Below, in pieces: positions 40,150 to 52,399 of a stretch of 64,000 nucleotides of DNA. The notes beneath the pieces were generated by a model, which was not told the origin of the DNA, searched no databases, and worked only from the letters and a program-made list of their open reading frames with translations. A program made the translations under genes and the position numbers. The first letter of the stretch is position 1. Every line of letters starts with the position of its first letter. This DNA comes from Neckera pumila. Taxonomy: Eukaryota > Streptophyta > Bryopsida > Hypnales > Neckeraceae. The stretch spans positions 18,163,823-18,227,822 of the forward strand of contig OZ018408.1 of the NCBI GenBank assembly GCA_963969595.1, given 5' to 3'.

Positions 40150-41270
40150 TCATTCTACCATCAAATTTTTTTAGGATGGTAGTTTGTCAAATGACAAATT
40201 GATAATTGATTCTTTAGAAATTTTTCTTTTTTTCCATTGTGGCAATTAGGAGTGACCTCCTTGTAAGGCTAAAAGAAGTCATTGAGCTACCGCTTCTCTG
40301 CTGCCACCTCCTAGTACATTGTGTCAAATTTATTAGTCTAAAAATTTGTCAGAGAAGTATCTTGGTCTGAATATGGGGCAAGAGACTGCCCAAGGCCTTG
40401 CCCAAGCTTTTTTGGGCATTGCAATGCAAATTTTTCTATAGTATAAAGTACCCTATCCATATTGCCCTTGTCCATGAAAAATGGCATTTTTCCCCATAAT
40501 TCTTCATAGACACATACAACTAAATTTTTTTTGGTGGAATGTGAGCTCCCAGTTCGTCACTTGGAACTCACAATTTTCTTTTTCTTTATTTTGAATATAG
40601 TTTTATATACCAAAAAGCCCAAAAAGAGTGTAAAATCAAAATAGGTATATCACATATAGATGGACTTGCCCACCTTTTGTAGAATTCAATGAGAGATTCT
40701 ACAAAAAGTTTTGGAATTTTTTGATCCTCAGAAGATGCCTTTCTAAATGATCAACCGCCTTAACCTACAACGGGAATTTTTTAGAAATTACCCAGATTGC
40801 GGTAAAATCTCACTGAAAATTAGATTAGCTTGTTTTATGCTAATAAGACACTCTAACAAGTTTCAAGACATTCCAATAGCCAAAAGTGCTTGAACTGACA
40901 AGATTCTCTTCGTATCGGCAAAATTGATAATTACGATGGAGTTAACCGGCGTCCCGGGAGCATACAAATTTAGAATGAGATCAAAATTAGGTCGTTTCTT
41001 GTTCCCTCATACCTACTAAAGAACATAGGCTAGTTGCTTTTGGTTTTTACCCTTTCTGATGTCCAGTTAGCGCTAAGTTTTAATGAATTTTTGATGCCAA
41101 ATTAAGAGGTAGGAGAATCCACTGGCAAAAAATGGGCTTTTGAAGCCATTGGTGCAATCCGTTTGTGATTTGGAGTTAATTTCCAAAAGTTAGGAATTGG
41201 TCCAGTACAAAAAGTCAAAATTGGTAATTTGAGATTAAAATCTCAAAAGATAAGTTTACCACAAAAGAAT
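40150..41270. other. Intergenic DNA without recognised features
   Basis: AT-rich, stop-dense on all frames; no domain or repeat relationship noted apart from the resumed foldback end at 40109-40150. Confidence 0.4.
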
Positions 41271-41279
41271 GAGAGGAGG

Positions 41280-41660
41280 TGGGTACCCTTGAAAGAGTAT
41301 ATAAGGGGCACCTCTTCTCCTCTCCTCTCACCCTTTCTAGCCATTTTTTGGCTTTGTAACACGTTGGTTCATTTAGTTGAACTTTTTTGGTCATTTTGAG
41401 ACCAAAGTTGCAAAACGTGTATTTTGGGGAGCATTTCAAGCTCCTTGTTGCTACTTTTCAAACTCTTTTGAAGGACTTAGGGGTCCTTTTAAACTTAGCT
41501 ATCTTCTTGTAGAAAGTCTTGTGAGTTATTTGAAGTTTTGGACAATATCTGTTGAGTTTTGGTATTTTATAGACATCCTTGGGTATTTTGAACTAACCTT
41601 GCATTAATCCTAAAGAATTTCCTTCCCCTATGACTGGCGATGCCGCTTGGAGAAAATCTC
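41280..41660 (+). mobile_element. Possible LTR promoter and primer-binding site of a retrotransposon
   Basis: GAGTATATAAGGGG at about 41296-41309 looks like a TATA box followed by a pyrimidine-rich leader. About 320 bp downstream, TGGCGATGCCGCTTGG at about 41636-41651 resembles the TGGCG..GCCG primer-binding sites of some plant Ty3/gypsy elements. LTR borders and Pol domains were not found, so this is a weak call. A purine-rich stretch (42300-42420) follows. Confidence 0.3.
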
Positions 41661-43920
41661 TAGTATTGTTTAAATTATTTTAGCACTAACATACGTGGTA
41701 GCTTTCTTGTCCTACTAACAATTCCTCTCCTTTGTGGTTGTCAATATCGTCCTTGTTTCATCTAACATGGCGAAGCTTTGACTCCATTTCATTCAGAAGA
41801 GTTTCATAGAAGTTGTATATTTTTGCAAAAGTACAGCAAAGCTTTTGCTTATTAGAGTGTTTATAGAAGTTAGAGACTTTATAAGAAATACAACAAAGTT
41901 ATAGTCAGCTTTGGTTAGAAATCAAATTAGCGGCAAAGCTTAGTATTAAGTCCTAGAATTTAGGTGTAGTTTCAAAATACGACGGAGCTTTGACTTAGAA
42001 TCTCTTCCATCCACCCACAAAGTTAGTTGTCCAAATTAGCCTCCTAAAATAAAATACTTGTTGTGAAAATTTCCACAAAAATCCAAATTTGGGTTAATTA
42101 TAGAGCTAGCCTAAGTTTTCCCCCACCAGGGTGGTCAAACCGTTGGCATGGAAGGCCAAGCAAGGACTGGGTGGCCAAGCCTCGCCCTTGCAGGCCACTT
42201 GCTGGCTAGGCAAGGAGCCGGCTAGGGAGGGGGAGTTAATCACCCCCCATTTTTTCATCAATTTTGTTGAACAAAAAAAAAATTGCTTAAAAAAATAAAA
42301 AATAGATGAGGATTAGAAGGGAGAAGATTAGATGGAAGAAAACAGAACAAAAGGGGAGAAGAATTAGAAGGGAAATTAAAGTAAAATAGGAAGAGAAAAG
42401 TGAGGAATTTAGGAACAACAATTAGAAAGAAGTCCAATTACAAACCCTCCATTTCAAATTATAAAAATTGGATGTTTAGAAGTAGGGTCAAACTCTAAAG
42501 GAAGTTTAGAGTGTTTAAACTAGTATTATTTCAAGAATCAGATAAATAATGTTGTAGATCTTGGTTAGAGGTTTCCAAAACCGTCTTACACTTAGGATTT
42601 GGAATTGAATTGAAAGAGATATTAGCGGGTGAAGTTTAGGAGTCATGGCGGATGAAATTAGTACATTTCGTTCAAGAGGAACAAGGATGGAAACTTGGGT
42701 AGAGACATAAATTTAGAGGTCAAAAGTGAAAGAAAAATTAAAATTCAAGTCATAGGTTAGTGGAAAACCACAAATGAAGTTTTAAACATCGATTAGCGAT
42801 CAAACTTCATCCATTGATAACTCCTAGTAAGAAGGCCCAATTAGCAAGTGCCTTTAGCATTTTGAAAAGCTAGAATTAAGACCTACAAGGAAAAATTAAC
42901 AATAATCTAAAAATAATAAATTGCTCAGAGTAGCACCGAGCAACATAAGTAGGACAAGGATTAAACATTTACTAAAAAAGATAATCAAAGAAAAAAATCA
43001 GGTTTAGAAATGAGTAGAAGACACTTAGTGGAGTCCAGAACTAGTTTAACTTTAGAAAAATTCTCAGTCATCTAGGAGCAAACAACGGATGAACTTTGGG
43101 TTAGGATATGGATGAAATAGAGCAAAATTCATCCATCCAAGTCCAAACTTAGAACCTAGGTAGAAGTTGGTAGTATGGAGTCAGAGCCAAAAATTTGAAG
43201 TAAAATAGAATAAGGAAAGGGTCTAAATCCAAGGATAAAATTTAGATAGACTTATAGAAGCTAGAACTTCATCTGTCTATAACTTTTACTAGGAAGGTCG
43301 TATGATGTTGAGTTTTATATTTTTAGAAATGGCATGAAATTCTCTATTTCTTTATGTGGCTAAATTTAGACTTTCTCACCTTTCATTACAGCGGCCTAGT
43401 TGACATGCCCCAATCAGGGTAAACCTTGCAAATTGAGTAGTTTTCTTGATTTTTCTTGGTTTTAGTGCAAACTTGTGTATGATTGGGATTTAGAAAGATT
43501 CATTGCTTGGAAGACACAATGGACCACACCTGGGCACCTGACTAGATTTAAAGAAAATCAGAATTCATTAAGAATCTGGTTGTGTACGGTTATTTACCAC
43601 GGGTGGGTAAATAAATGCTCACATGGAGTGGCAAGGTACTCCTTGTCCCCACATCCAAAAAAATTCAAAACATATAGTGAGTTTTTGTATTTGTAGTGAT
43701 TTGCCCAAAATTGCTATATTGCTAAATAAATGAGCTTCATCCTTTAGAAGTTATTTGATATAAAAATCAAATATTAATGGTGCTTTTATTCTCCCTTATC
43801 TTATGTCATGTAGTTCTTCTATTACCAACCAGTGGACTATTTCTTGCCAGCTCTATATAGAATACATATTCTCTTTGAAATTCAAGAAAGAGAATGTTGA
43901 GAAAGAGTTTCATTCTAACC
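41661..43920. other. AT-rich region without recognised coding sequence
   Basis: Contains a GC-rich degenerate repeat at about 42120-42240 (GGCCAAGC-type motifs) and a long purine-rich stretch at 42300-42440. It could be leader or non-coding parts of a decayed LTR element; no protein motif supports this. Confidence 0.35.
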
Positions 43921-43928
43921 TTTGAAGT

Positions 43929-45336
43929 CTAGCCTCTAAAGGTTTTTGACTGTGTTTTCACCAAAACCACTCTAAAACTGCCATTTCTAATACAAATACC
44001 AAATTTAAAAAAAAATAAACAGTTGGACACATATAACTATGGGATCTTGCAGCGCACAGGTTTGAAAATATATGGAAAAAATTTCAGAATTTTCCACCAT
44101 ATAGATTGCAAGATATTAGCATTTGAAGTGACAAAAATCCTTTTTTTGTCTCTGCAAAAAACCGGGCAGTTGCACTTCACTATCTCTTATGATTACAGGC
44201 CTGGGTGCTTGGCCCCCCTCTCCCTCAATTAATCATGCACACACCTCAACGTAAAAATGCGAGCCCTTGATTCGATTATGACCCCTCTTCTCTATGAAAA
44301 AAACAAAAGCCGTTGATTTGATTACAATATGGATTACATTACAAATATAGAATATTGTATGTGAATATTGAATACCAAATACATACATGAAATAAGACAA
44401 GTATGATAAAGGTAGAAAATACGATACAAAATATGGATACTGAAATGTCTGTGTGGCAATATCCCATATTGATTTGCTACCACAGGAGTCACTCAAAATT
44501 ATGTATAGGAGGGGGGGGGAGGGGGGGGGGGGGGGCGTTCAAAAATCCACTTTTAAAAAAGCATTTAATTTAACATCAAAAAACTAATTGATAAACTTAT
44601 CTTCTAACTAACTATGCACTCAAAAGACAACCTCCAATTTATAAGCATACATTTATATGAAAATATGTCAAAAATGGTGGTTACTCTTTATATTCATTAT
44701 TCAAGGCAAGTTGGCTACATGCTTGAAAATTTTCAAATCATTTGGAATTGTACAACATATAGGAAAAAAATAATAAATACCAAAAAGTAGAAGATGGTTC
44801 AAAATACTAAATTGTTAAGAATTTAATTATGGAATTGAGAATGCCAATCCCAATGATTGTAATGTTATAATAAGCAACCTACACCCAATGTTTTAATTTT
44901 TTTTTCCAAAATATTGAAAATTGAATTTAATAATGGACTTCAAAGTTATTTTAGTGTAGAGATTCCATTACTACCTTGAAACTAAAACTCCTCATAACTT
45001 TAATCTCATTAATAAAAATGGAATGATTCAAAGCTTTCCACCTATATATAAATCTAGAAAACCAATTTCAAATTTGTATTTTTTTTAAAAGTGATTTTTT
45101 AAAAGGGAAATTTTGAGTTGCCCGGGCTGTCTGTCGAGGAATGAAATTATGAAAATGACATATCACAAAATAACTTCTGAACATGTAGTCAAAAGTTATG
45201 AAAATTATTGGGCTTAAAGCTACTCCTCGGACACATGTTGTGTGAAAATTTTTAAGAAAAAAATAAAAATTTCATTTGTAGTGAATTGCCCAAAACCCTA
45301 TGTTCTCAAAAAGCATATTTAGGGCATTAGGGCTAG
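43929..45336 (+). mobile_element. TTAA-family element, diverged copy with CTAG flanks and an internal insertion
   Basis: Homologous along its length to 51098-52015 (shared ACTGCCATTTCTAATACAA, AAAAACCGGGCAG, GGAATTGTACAACATATAGG). The ends, CCTCTAAAGG at 43933 and ATTAGGG at 45332, align with the CCCCTAAAG ends of the better copies. They are flanked by CTAG on both sides (43929-43932, 45333-45336) instead of TTAA. About 400 bp around 44200-44640, including the G run, is absent from the other copy and looks like an insertion. Confidence 0.65.
44510..44535. repeat. Poly-G tract
   Basis: A 26-bp G run broken by one A. It could form a quadruplex and is prone to assembly error. Confidence 0.95.
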
Positions 45337-45423
45337 TATTAGGAAAATCTAGACTCTCTAGAAGGCTGTTTGACTTTCGATAGACGTACAAAACTATAGA
45401 ATTAAAAAAGTTTTTTTTTTTAA

Positions 45424-46370
45424 CCCCTAAAGGACCGGTTGTCCCCTTGAGGGACAATTTGGGTCCGGGCAAGTTCCTACGATCTCAATTTTTAGTAATA
45501 TTTTTTGGGATTTTTTGAGGTTGTGTATTTTTGTGAGATCTTTGCGAATATATAATTTTTATTTTAATTGATGCCCGGGAGCAAAAGTTATGGCACAATA
45601 AGTAAAATTGGAATTTTGCGGGCAGCCCCAAAAAAATCACAAAAAGTCAAAATAATTTCTTTTCAAATTTTTTCCTCAAAGATTATATTTTTGTCTACAT
45701 GTGAAGCTTTGTTTCATTCAATTTGGACTAATAATGAGAAAGTTATGGACTAATAATGAGAAAGTTATGGACAATCTTAGTTTTTTGGGCAATCTAAGCA
45801 TCTTCTTGAAAAAATAAGTTGTAGATTCATTTTTGAATGCAATTTTTAGAATTTTTCAAAAAAATTTGTTAGACAAGGTTAGATTTTCTTGCTAGAACAA
45901 TCTCACCGTTAGGATTATTGTGATTCAATTCCATCTAAAAGCTATTAACAATTTAGTTTTTTCTTCAATCTTGTATCCACCTCTACTTAACAATTTTTTA
46001 ATGAGTGAAAATTAAGTGCTTTTTTTCCTAAATTTTTTTGGTAGATTCTCAACTCAACTACTTCACATAAATAAGTAGAAAATCGAAATCAATAGTGCAA
46101 AAAATTTGAACTAAAAAGATTCAAAGCCAAAAAAGCTAGTCAAGCAAGGTGGAAAAAAACTTGTTTTCTTCACTTCAAATGCATATATCTTGCAATCTAC
46201 GTGGTCAAAGTTTCTGAAATTTATTTCACATATTCATATACTAGTCAAGTATAAGATCTTACGGTTGGATATGCACAAAAAAAACAATTTTTTAAACTCT
46301 TTTCTCTTTGCAATAGAAATGACAGTTTTGAATGTTTTTTGGTAGGAAAATCACCTCGGTCCTTTAGGGG
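45424..46370 (-). mobile_element. TTAA-flanked non-autonomous element (piggyBac-like), type 2
   Basis: A perfect 14-bp terminal inverted repeat CCCCTAAAGGACCG (45424-45437, inverse at 46357-46370) is flanked by TTAA on both sides (45420-45423 and 46371-46374). Its body is the same family as 51102-52011 but in the opposite orientation (for example GCATATATCTTGCAATCTAC and AAGATCTTACGGTT near 46185-46270). A 26-bp tandem duplication with GGACTAATAATGAGAAAG lies at about 45724-45775. 947 bp, no ORF of size. Confidence 0.8.
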
Positions 46371-46499
46371 TTAAGAGATATTTTTTAGTTCCCAATTTTG
46401 CGTGGCACCTCAAGTATTTACATGGGTCAATAAATAGATTATTTTTTTATTTTTTTTAAATTGCAAATTTTTTTAACTCTTTTTATACTATACAAACAT

Positions 46500-48480
46500 T
46501 GATGCTATTGGCAATCTTAAGTTATCCATATCTCATATTAAGCTTTGTTTTTTGTTTTTTTTGTTTGATATGGTGAGATCTTGGGTGCCATGAATCCCTT
46601 GTTTGCGTTCTTGATACCATTAGAAAGACTTTTGCAAGGAGGGGTGCACAGCTTTGTTTCATGCGTTCTGACTCACAACAGAGAAGATATTGAATTTTGA
46701 AGTTTTATGAATTAGAAAATTAGAAAGTTCCCTTTACTTTCATTTTGGTTGTAGCAATAGTATAAAGCTTTGTTTTGTTACATTTGAACCTACAATGTGA
46801 AAGTTATGAATTTTTCAAATTAAAAAAATGAATTAAATTATCATTCATTTTAGAAAAAATATAACTTGTACATCGCGTGTCCAAACGCCATGAAACAAAC
46901 CCTTGCACTCCTTTGTGTATAAAAATTTCTATTTGTATCAAGAACACAACCTCTTACACCGCAACAAAGTGAACAAACTAATGGTGCATTGACTTTTTTT
47001 TGTGGCGTTCTCACTGACGGCACAAAAGATATTGAATTTTGAATTTTATATGAATTAAAAAATTAGGAAATTACTTTTATTTCTGTTTTTTATTTTATGA
47101 TAATGTAGCAATGGCATAGGACACACTAGTATATTTTATTAGGTTGTTTGTTTTATTATGTTTTATTTTGTTTGTTTGATACGCCAAGATCTAAGAATCA
47201 TGAGTCCCCGGGCGGCGTTCTTGGTACTGTTGGAAAGCTCTTTGCAAGGAGGGGAGCATGGACTTTGTTTTGTGGCATTTAGACCTACAATGTAAAAATT
47301 ATTGAATTTCAAACATTTTATGAATCAAAAAATTGAATTCAATTATCTTTTATTTTGGAAAAAAAAACCTTTCACATTGGGAGTCCAAACGCAAAGAAAC
47401 AAAGCCCTTGCACTCCTTTATGCATAAAAGATATTAAATCTCAAAAATTTTACAAACTAAAAAAATAACTTTTTCTTTTATTTTGGTTGTGGCAAAAACA
47501 GACGGCATACTATTGTACATAAAGCTTGCTCTAGAAAGACATGCGACAAGAACATTAATTGCAAGAAACAAGTTATTCCAGCTCTTATACCAAATAAGCT
47601 TAGAAACACACATTTAGCTTTGTAATCACCACACAGGTGTTGTGCACTTTAATTAGTGCAAGCTCTATTTAATTTGAACTAGTGTATGTTGTGCCGTTGC
47701 TACAACCAAACAAAATAAAAGTAAAAATATTTTTTCTATTTTGTGAAAACTTTGAAATTCAATATCTTTTATGCACAAAGGAATGCAAGGCAGGGCTTTG
47801 TTTTATAGCATTTGGACCTGCAATGTGAAAGTTATGGTTTTTTCAAATAAAATATTTTCTAATTCAATTTTCTAATTCATTAAAACTTAGAAATTAAATA
47901 ACTTTCATACCGCAGGTCCAAATGCCACAAACAAAGTTTGTGCACCCCTCTTTCCTTAGAGCTTTTTAATGGTATAAAGAATGCCACCAAAAGATTCACA
48001 ATTTCTTAGATCTTAGTATATCAAACAAAACTAACCACCTAATTTAGGGTATAGATTTAACTAGGAGTGAAACCATTTACTTAATGGGAATACCAAGTAT
48101 TAAGGTTGGAGGCTCATGTATTGCTCATCTAAGAAAAAAAACAAATGTGTTGTCGCACCAGCCTGCCCAAACATTTCAAAAATAAATCCATAGAAGGAAG
48201 AATGGAAAAAAATTCAAAGCCTTTTTTGGGTAATTTTGGAGTCATTGAATAAACTAGTGTGCTCTATGCCGTTGCCACAACCAAAACAAAAGGAAACTTT
48301 GGAATTCAATAACTTTGGCACAGTAGGTCCAAACACCACAAAACAAAGCCCATGCACCCCTCCTTGCCGAGGGCTTTCCGATGGTACCAAGCACGCCCCC
48401 GGGAGATGCACGGTCCAGGAGATCTCAACATAACAAAACTAAACAAAACAAAACAAAACAAACTTTTCTGGTACATCTAT
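46500..48480. repeat. Cluster of a dispersed repeat in both orientations
   Basis: Several diverged copies of one unit are packed here. Recurrent blocks are (TTTTG)n-type tract, GCCAAGATCT, GGCGTTCTTGGTAC, GGAAAGCTC, CAAGGAGGGG, TTTGTTTTGTGGCATTT, GAAAGTTATTGAATTT and a distal TAGCAATGGCATAGGACAC block. The forward copy (about 47683-48480) ends in (AAAAC)n at 48430-48462; the reverse copies near 46545-47500 begin with the complementary tract. Other copies lie at 20690-20860 and 59405-59720. No coding sequence. Confidence 0.75.
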
Positions 48481-48779
48481 AGAACGAGTACTTATCTAAT
48501 CTTTTCTATCCCATCACATTGACATTTCTATAAAAAATTCTTTTCAAAGAAAGTGTTTATTTTCAAGAGAAGTCTGGAACTAAGTAAAATCAATCCCATG
48601 CTTTTGACAGTGATCATGTAGTAAGCAAATATGTAGACAACTTACTCATATGCCTTGTGTAAACATGTATAAATAAAACAACATGTATATGAGTAGAAGA
48701 AATCAACTATTAGAACCTCTTGAAAAGAAGTCTAATTTTTGTAACCAAAAGTACTCCATCTAATGCAAACATTTTTCTA

Positions 48780-49170
48780 TGGATCATTGAGAAAGTAGGA
48801 AGATAATATTCTTGTGTAAAGAAAGCTCCCTAGCATTTTCGAGAGGAAGTGGTCCTCACCTGTACCCGTCCCAAAGACAAATCACAAAATGACGTCAGTG
48901 AGGTTGCATCAGGTGTTTGCAGACCACTACACTTGCTATCGTTTTCACTTGAAAAAACTTGGAACTAAACATTTACCTCAAAGTCCAGTTAACAAACACA
49001 TACAAGCTCAAATCGTAAACCACAAACATAATCGAAACCTGACTGTGAGCAGAAGACTGTGAGGAAGCCATTTGATCAGAAATCCTTGTATGTAGCTTAA
49101 TCGGTATTGAAGTACTAGTAAAGGCAAGTATTCAATCAGCAACTTCTTACAATGTAGGCAGTAGTTTTCT
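48780..49170 (-). other. Duplicated gene-5'-end-like segment, copy 1
   Basis: Homologous to 50290-50650. On the minus strand both copies have an ATG followed by 11 codons and a GT (here 49071-49039, peptide MASSQSSAHSQ). About 170 bp further on is a conserved block ending GGGACGGGTACAG|GTGAGG (near 48855-48875), which looks like a splice donor. The intervening sequence does not read open without extra assumptions. The protein is not recognised. It may be a gene-end duplication captured in repeats. Confidence 0.4.
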
Positions 49171-49190
49171 ACAGCAAACAGACTCTCTGT

Positions 49191-49260
49191 AATGTAAGCT
49201 CAAGAATCACTCAGCTCAAAGTACCAATGTAAGCTCAAGAGTCACTCAGCTCAAAGTACC
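49191..49260 (+). repeat. 35-bp tandem duplication
   Basis: AATGTAAGCTCAAGA.TCACTC and the rest of the unit occur twice in a row (49191-49225 and 49226-49260) with a single difference. Confidence 0.95.
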
Positions 49261-50005
49261 AGTAGGATCAATACAGTTTATATTGGAAAATGGTAAGAGC
49301 CCAAATGAAGGGAGCCATCACTTAATTTACTCCAACTACCTCATTAAGTTAACTTTGTAATTGCCTGTGTTCAAATGGAGGCTAATTATACACATTTCGA
49401 GATAGTTCGTCCCATGGCCATCATGTACTATACAACCCATTAGTCATATTGCATGAGCTTAGTAGTTAGCCAGCTTGGGGGCATAATTAGCTTCCTGTAA
49501 CAAGTTTGGCCAAGTTCTAAAGTTTGCATTTCAACAGCCAAAGTGACTGTTATCTTGCCAGTGTGAGATTAATTGTCCAAATAAGCTGCACATGTTTTAA
49601 TCAATTAAAGAATAGCTTAAATACCTTGAGAGATAGTTAATCTATGTCTCAATGGTAGAAGATTTGGTATCATGATAGACAATCCAAATCATTAATTTAG
49701 TTTGATTCAAGCACCAAACTCTAAGATATGTGCCATAATCATTAAGGGTATAGAAAAATTAGGAAAAGGAAATAGTATATCCTAATAGGAAATTACAATG
49801 TTTTCTAAGTCAAAGTAACTCTTTTCTATATTAAATGTAAGTTTATAGGTTTTTGAAGTTTTTGTTTTAAAGCTTTGAAACTTTAAAGCAAAGATGTTTG
49901 AAGTTTTTCCTTTTGCTACCACATATACTATGACATGAATTGTAATAGCATAATATAGTATGTAAAGCCCTTATCTAGGTAATAGGCTTGAATTATGAAT
50001 CTGGA

Positions 50006-50033
50006 AAAACAAAACAAAACAAAACAAAACAAA
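50006..50033 (+). repeat. (AAAAC)n microsatellite
   Basis: Five units. The sequence just before it (GCTTGAATTATGAATCTGGA) is similar to that before the longer tract at 52286, so the two belong to one dispersed repeat. Confidence 0.9.
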
Positions 50034-50289
50034 TTTTTTTTGGTACATCTCTGAATCGAGCATTGATCTGGACATTTCTTAAAAGTAACAAATTTGATCT
50101 TACAACAGCATTCACAAAGTAACATATGAACTTCATATGAACTTGTAAATGTCAAGTCAGCTTATAGTCAGCTTACCAAACATGAAGCAATATATACCAG
50201 TGTCCATTTTTGAGCAAATAAGCATTAATAGTAAAAAAGCTTCATAGCAAGCAACAAGATATTTGCTATGACTTCCCTAAAATTGAGTA

Positions 50290-50650
50290 TGTAGGAATCA
50301 ATCGTGTTGTGTCAAATGCTCCAAGAACATTCCAGAGGATGTAGACCTCACCTGTGCCCGTCCCAAAAACACCATAAGAAAATGGGGTTAGTGAGGTACA
50401 GCAAGTGTCTTAAGTCCACAATCTCTTGCTATCGATTTCACCAGAATAACTTAGATAAGACACATTCCCACACAATTTCATATAACACACAATGGAAATA
50501 AAAAGAACCTGACTAGACGAAGATGCCTGTGAAGCAGCCATTTTTCAGCTATGCCTGTCCCCAGCTTAAGTTTCCGCTTTGGTATACTAGTTGCACTAGT
50601 TCAGAAGCAGCAACTCAAAGCAAGTAAATCTCTTGTGATTGATAGCACGA
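50290..50650 (-). other. Duplicated gene-5'-end-like segment, copy 2
   Basis: Diverged copy of 48780-49170. Minus-strand ATG frame 50541-50509 encodes MAASQASSSSQ before a GT. A downstream block ends GGGACGGGCACAG|GTGAGG at about 50352, preceded in one frame by SYGVFGTGT. Both copies keep the same ATG and donor-like sites, which suggests descent from one gene 5' end. Function unknown. Confidence 0.4.
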
Positions 50651-51101
50651 TGCACATCAACCAGCAAGCTAATCGATACAAAATGGTATCTCTACTCAGT
50701 GAGCAAGGCAGCTTGTAGCCAGCAAGCTTCAAATGAAGGTCCAGAACATATCAGAAGCCGATCAATCAAGATGAAGCCTAAATTTGCTGTTAAAATGACC
50801 AAGCCATGAGTCCACATAGTAGCATCCATCACCTTATTGAAGGCTTGATTATGTGGAAATTAATGTGTTTAGAGGCTATACCCTCCAGTTTCAAGCCTTA
50901 AGAATGTACTTACTGTATAATTATGTAGTACATAGGCAAGATCTAGGTCCAAGTATGCTCAGTATTACAGCCTGAACCCATTATTAATATACTCAAAGGC
51001 TGTTGAGCTTCTGGTCATTAGCAGAGAATTAAATGACTTGATGGGATAATCAAATCAAATTATAAAACTAGTCGCTAACACCACCCTAAGAGGTAGTTTA
51101 A

Positions 51102-52011
51102 CCCCTAAAGTTTCACGACTATGTAATCACCAAAAACACTCCAAAACTGCCATTTCTAATACAACTACCAAATTTTTGGAAAAAAACATATAACCGTAGG
51201 ATCTTGTAGTATGATATTTTGAAAACATGTGGTAAAAATTTCAGAAAATTCCACCGTGTGGATCATAAGATATAAGCATTCAAAGTCTTGAAAACCATTT
51301 TTTCAATCCTGCGAAAAACCGGGCAGCTGCACTTTGCAAGCTCATTTTTCAATGAAAAAATGCCGATAAAGGTGGTTCTTCTTTGAATTCAGTTTCCTAA
51401 ACAAGTTGTCTATATGCATGAAAAATTTCACATCATTTGGAATTGTACAACATATAGGAAAAAAATAGCAAGTAGAAAGAAGCAGAAAATGACACAAAAT
51501 ACTAAATTGTTAAAAATTTAATCATGGAATTTAAAAATGCCAATCCAACGGTTGTAATGTTGTAATAATCAATCTACATCCTAAGATTTTATTTTTTTCC
51601 AAAAATATTGAAAATTGAGTTAAATAAACGACTTTAAAGTTTTTTTTAGAGTAGAGAATCCATAACTGCCCGCAAACCAAAAACCCTCATAACTTTTGAC
51701 TCATTGATTGAAATGGAGTGAATCAAAGCCTTTTAAGTATATATAAATGTAGAGAACCAATTTTTTTAAAAAAATCCGGAAAAAATGATTTTTTCTGATC
51801 TGCCCAAACTGCCCGGTTACGAAAAAAAGTAACATATCAGGTCACAACTTTTGACTCATATTTTGAAATGTCATGAAACTTGGTAAACATGAAGATATTC
51901 CTCGCCCCCACCTTCTATTAAAATTTGAGCCTCAAATATGGATATCTCTAGTCACACGTACCTGCCCAAAATTTCTATACGGCCCAAAAATGCATGTTGG
52001 TCCTTTAGGGG
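51102..52011 (+). mobile_element. TTAA-flanked non-autonomous element (piggyBac-like), type 2
   Basis: CCCCTAAAG at 51102-51110 is inverted at 52003-52011 and flanked by TTAA on both sides (51098-51101, 52012-52015). 910 bp. Same family as 43929-45336, 45424-46370 and 55279-56198. No ORF of size; interior rich in repeated pyrimidine-purine strings such as CCGGGCAGCTGCAC and CTGCCCAAACTGCCCGG. Confidence 0.75.
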
Positions 52012-52285
52012 TTAACAGTAGGATACAGTTGGCAAGTTAGGGTCAGTATTGGTGATATGAGTCATGAGTCTAATCAAGGACAATCTCCAACTTTATCACC
52101 ATAAAAATTGAAGGGGTGGCACAAATATCCTCTTAAAAAAGGATCTCAAAAAATCATCTAAGTAGGTAATTTCTCAAAGTGCATTAGATTGAGTAAACCA
52201 TGACATAATATTATGCCATGTCAATGTAATTTTATATAGCTATTCAAGCTTATATGTAGGATTAAAGCTTGAATCAATAGTCTGG

Positions 52286-52388
52286 AAAAACAAAACAAAA
52301 CAAAACAAAACAAAACAAACAAACAAACAAACAAACAAACAAACAAACAAACAAACAAACAAACAAACAAACAAATAAACAAACAAAT
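52286..52388 (+). repeat. Compound microsatellite (AAAAC)n(AAAC)n
   Basis: About six AAAAC units run into about 17 AAAC units, one of them altered to AAAT. On the opposite strand it yields artificial open frames of Val/Cys/Leu repeats that are not genes. Confidence 0.95.
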
Positions 52389-52399
52389 TTAAGGTATGG

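Noticed and set aside
47578..47592. Minus-strand tRNA-Met primer-binding-site-like string (TTGGTATAAGAGCTGG)
   Set aside because: Differs from the usual site and no LTR border or internal domain accompanies it; kept only as a remark on the nearby repeat.
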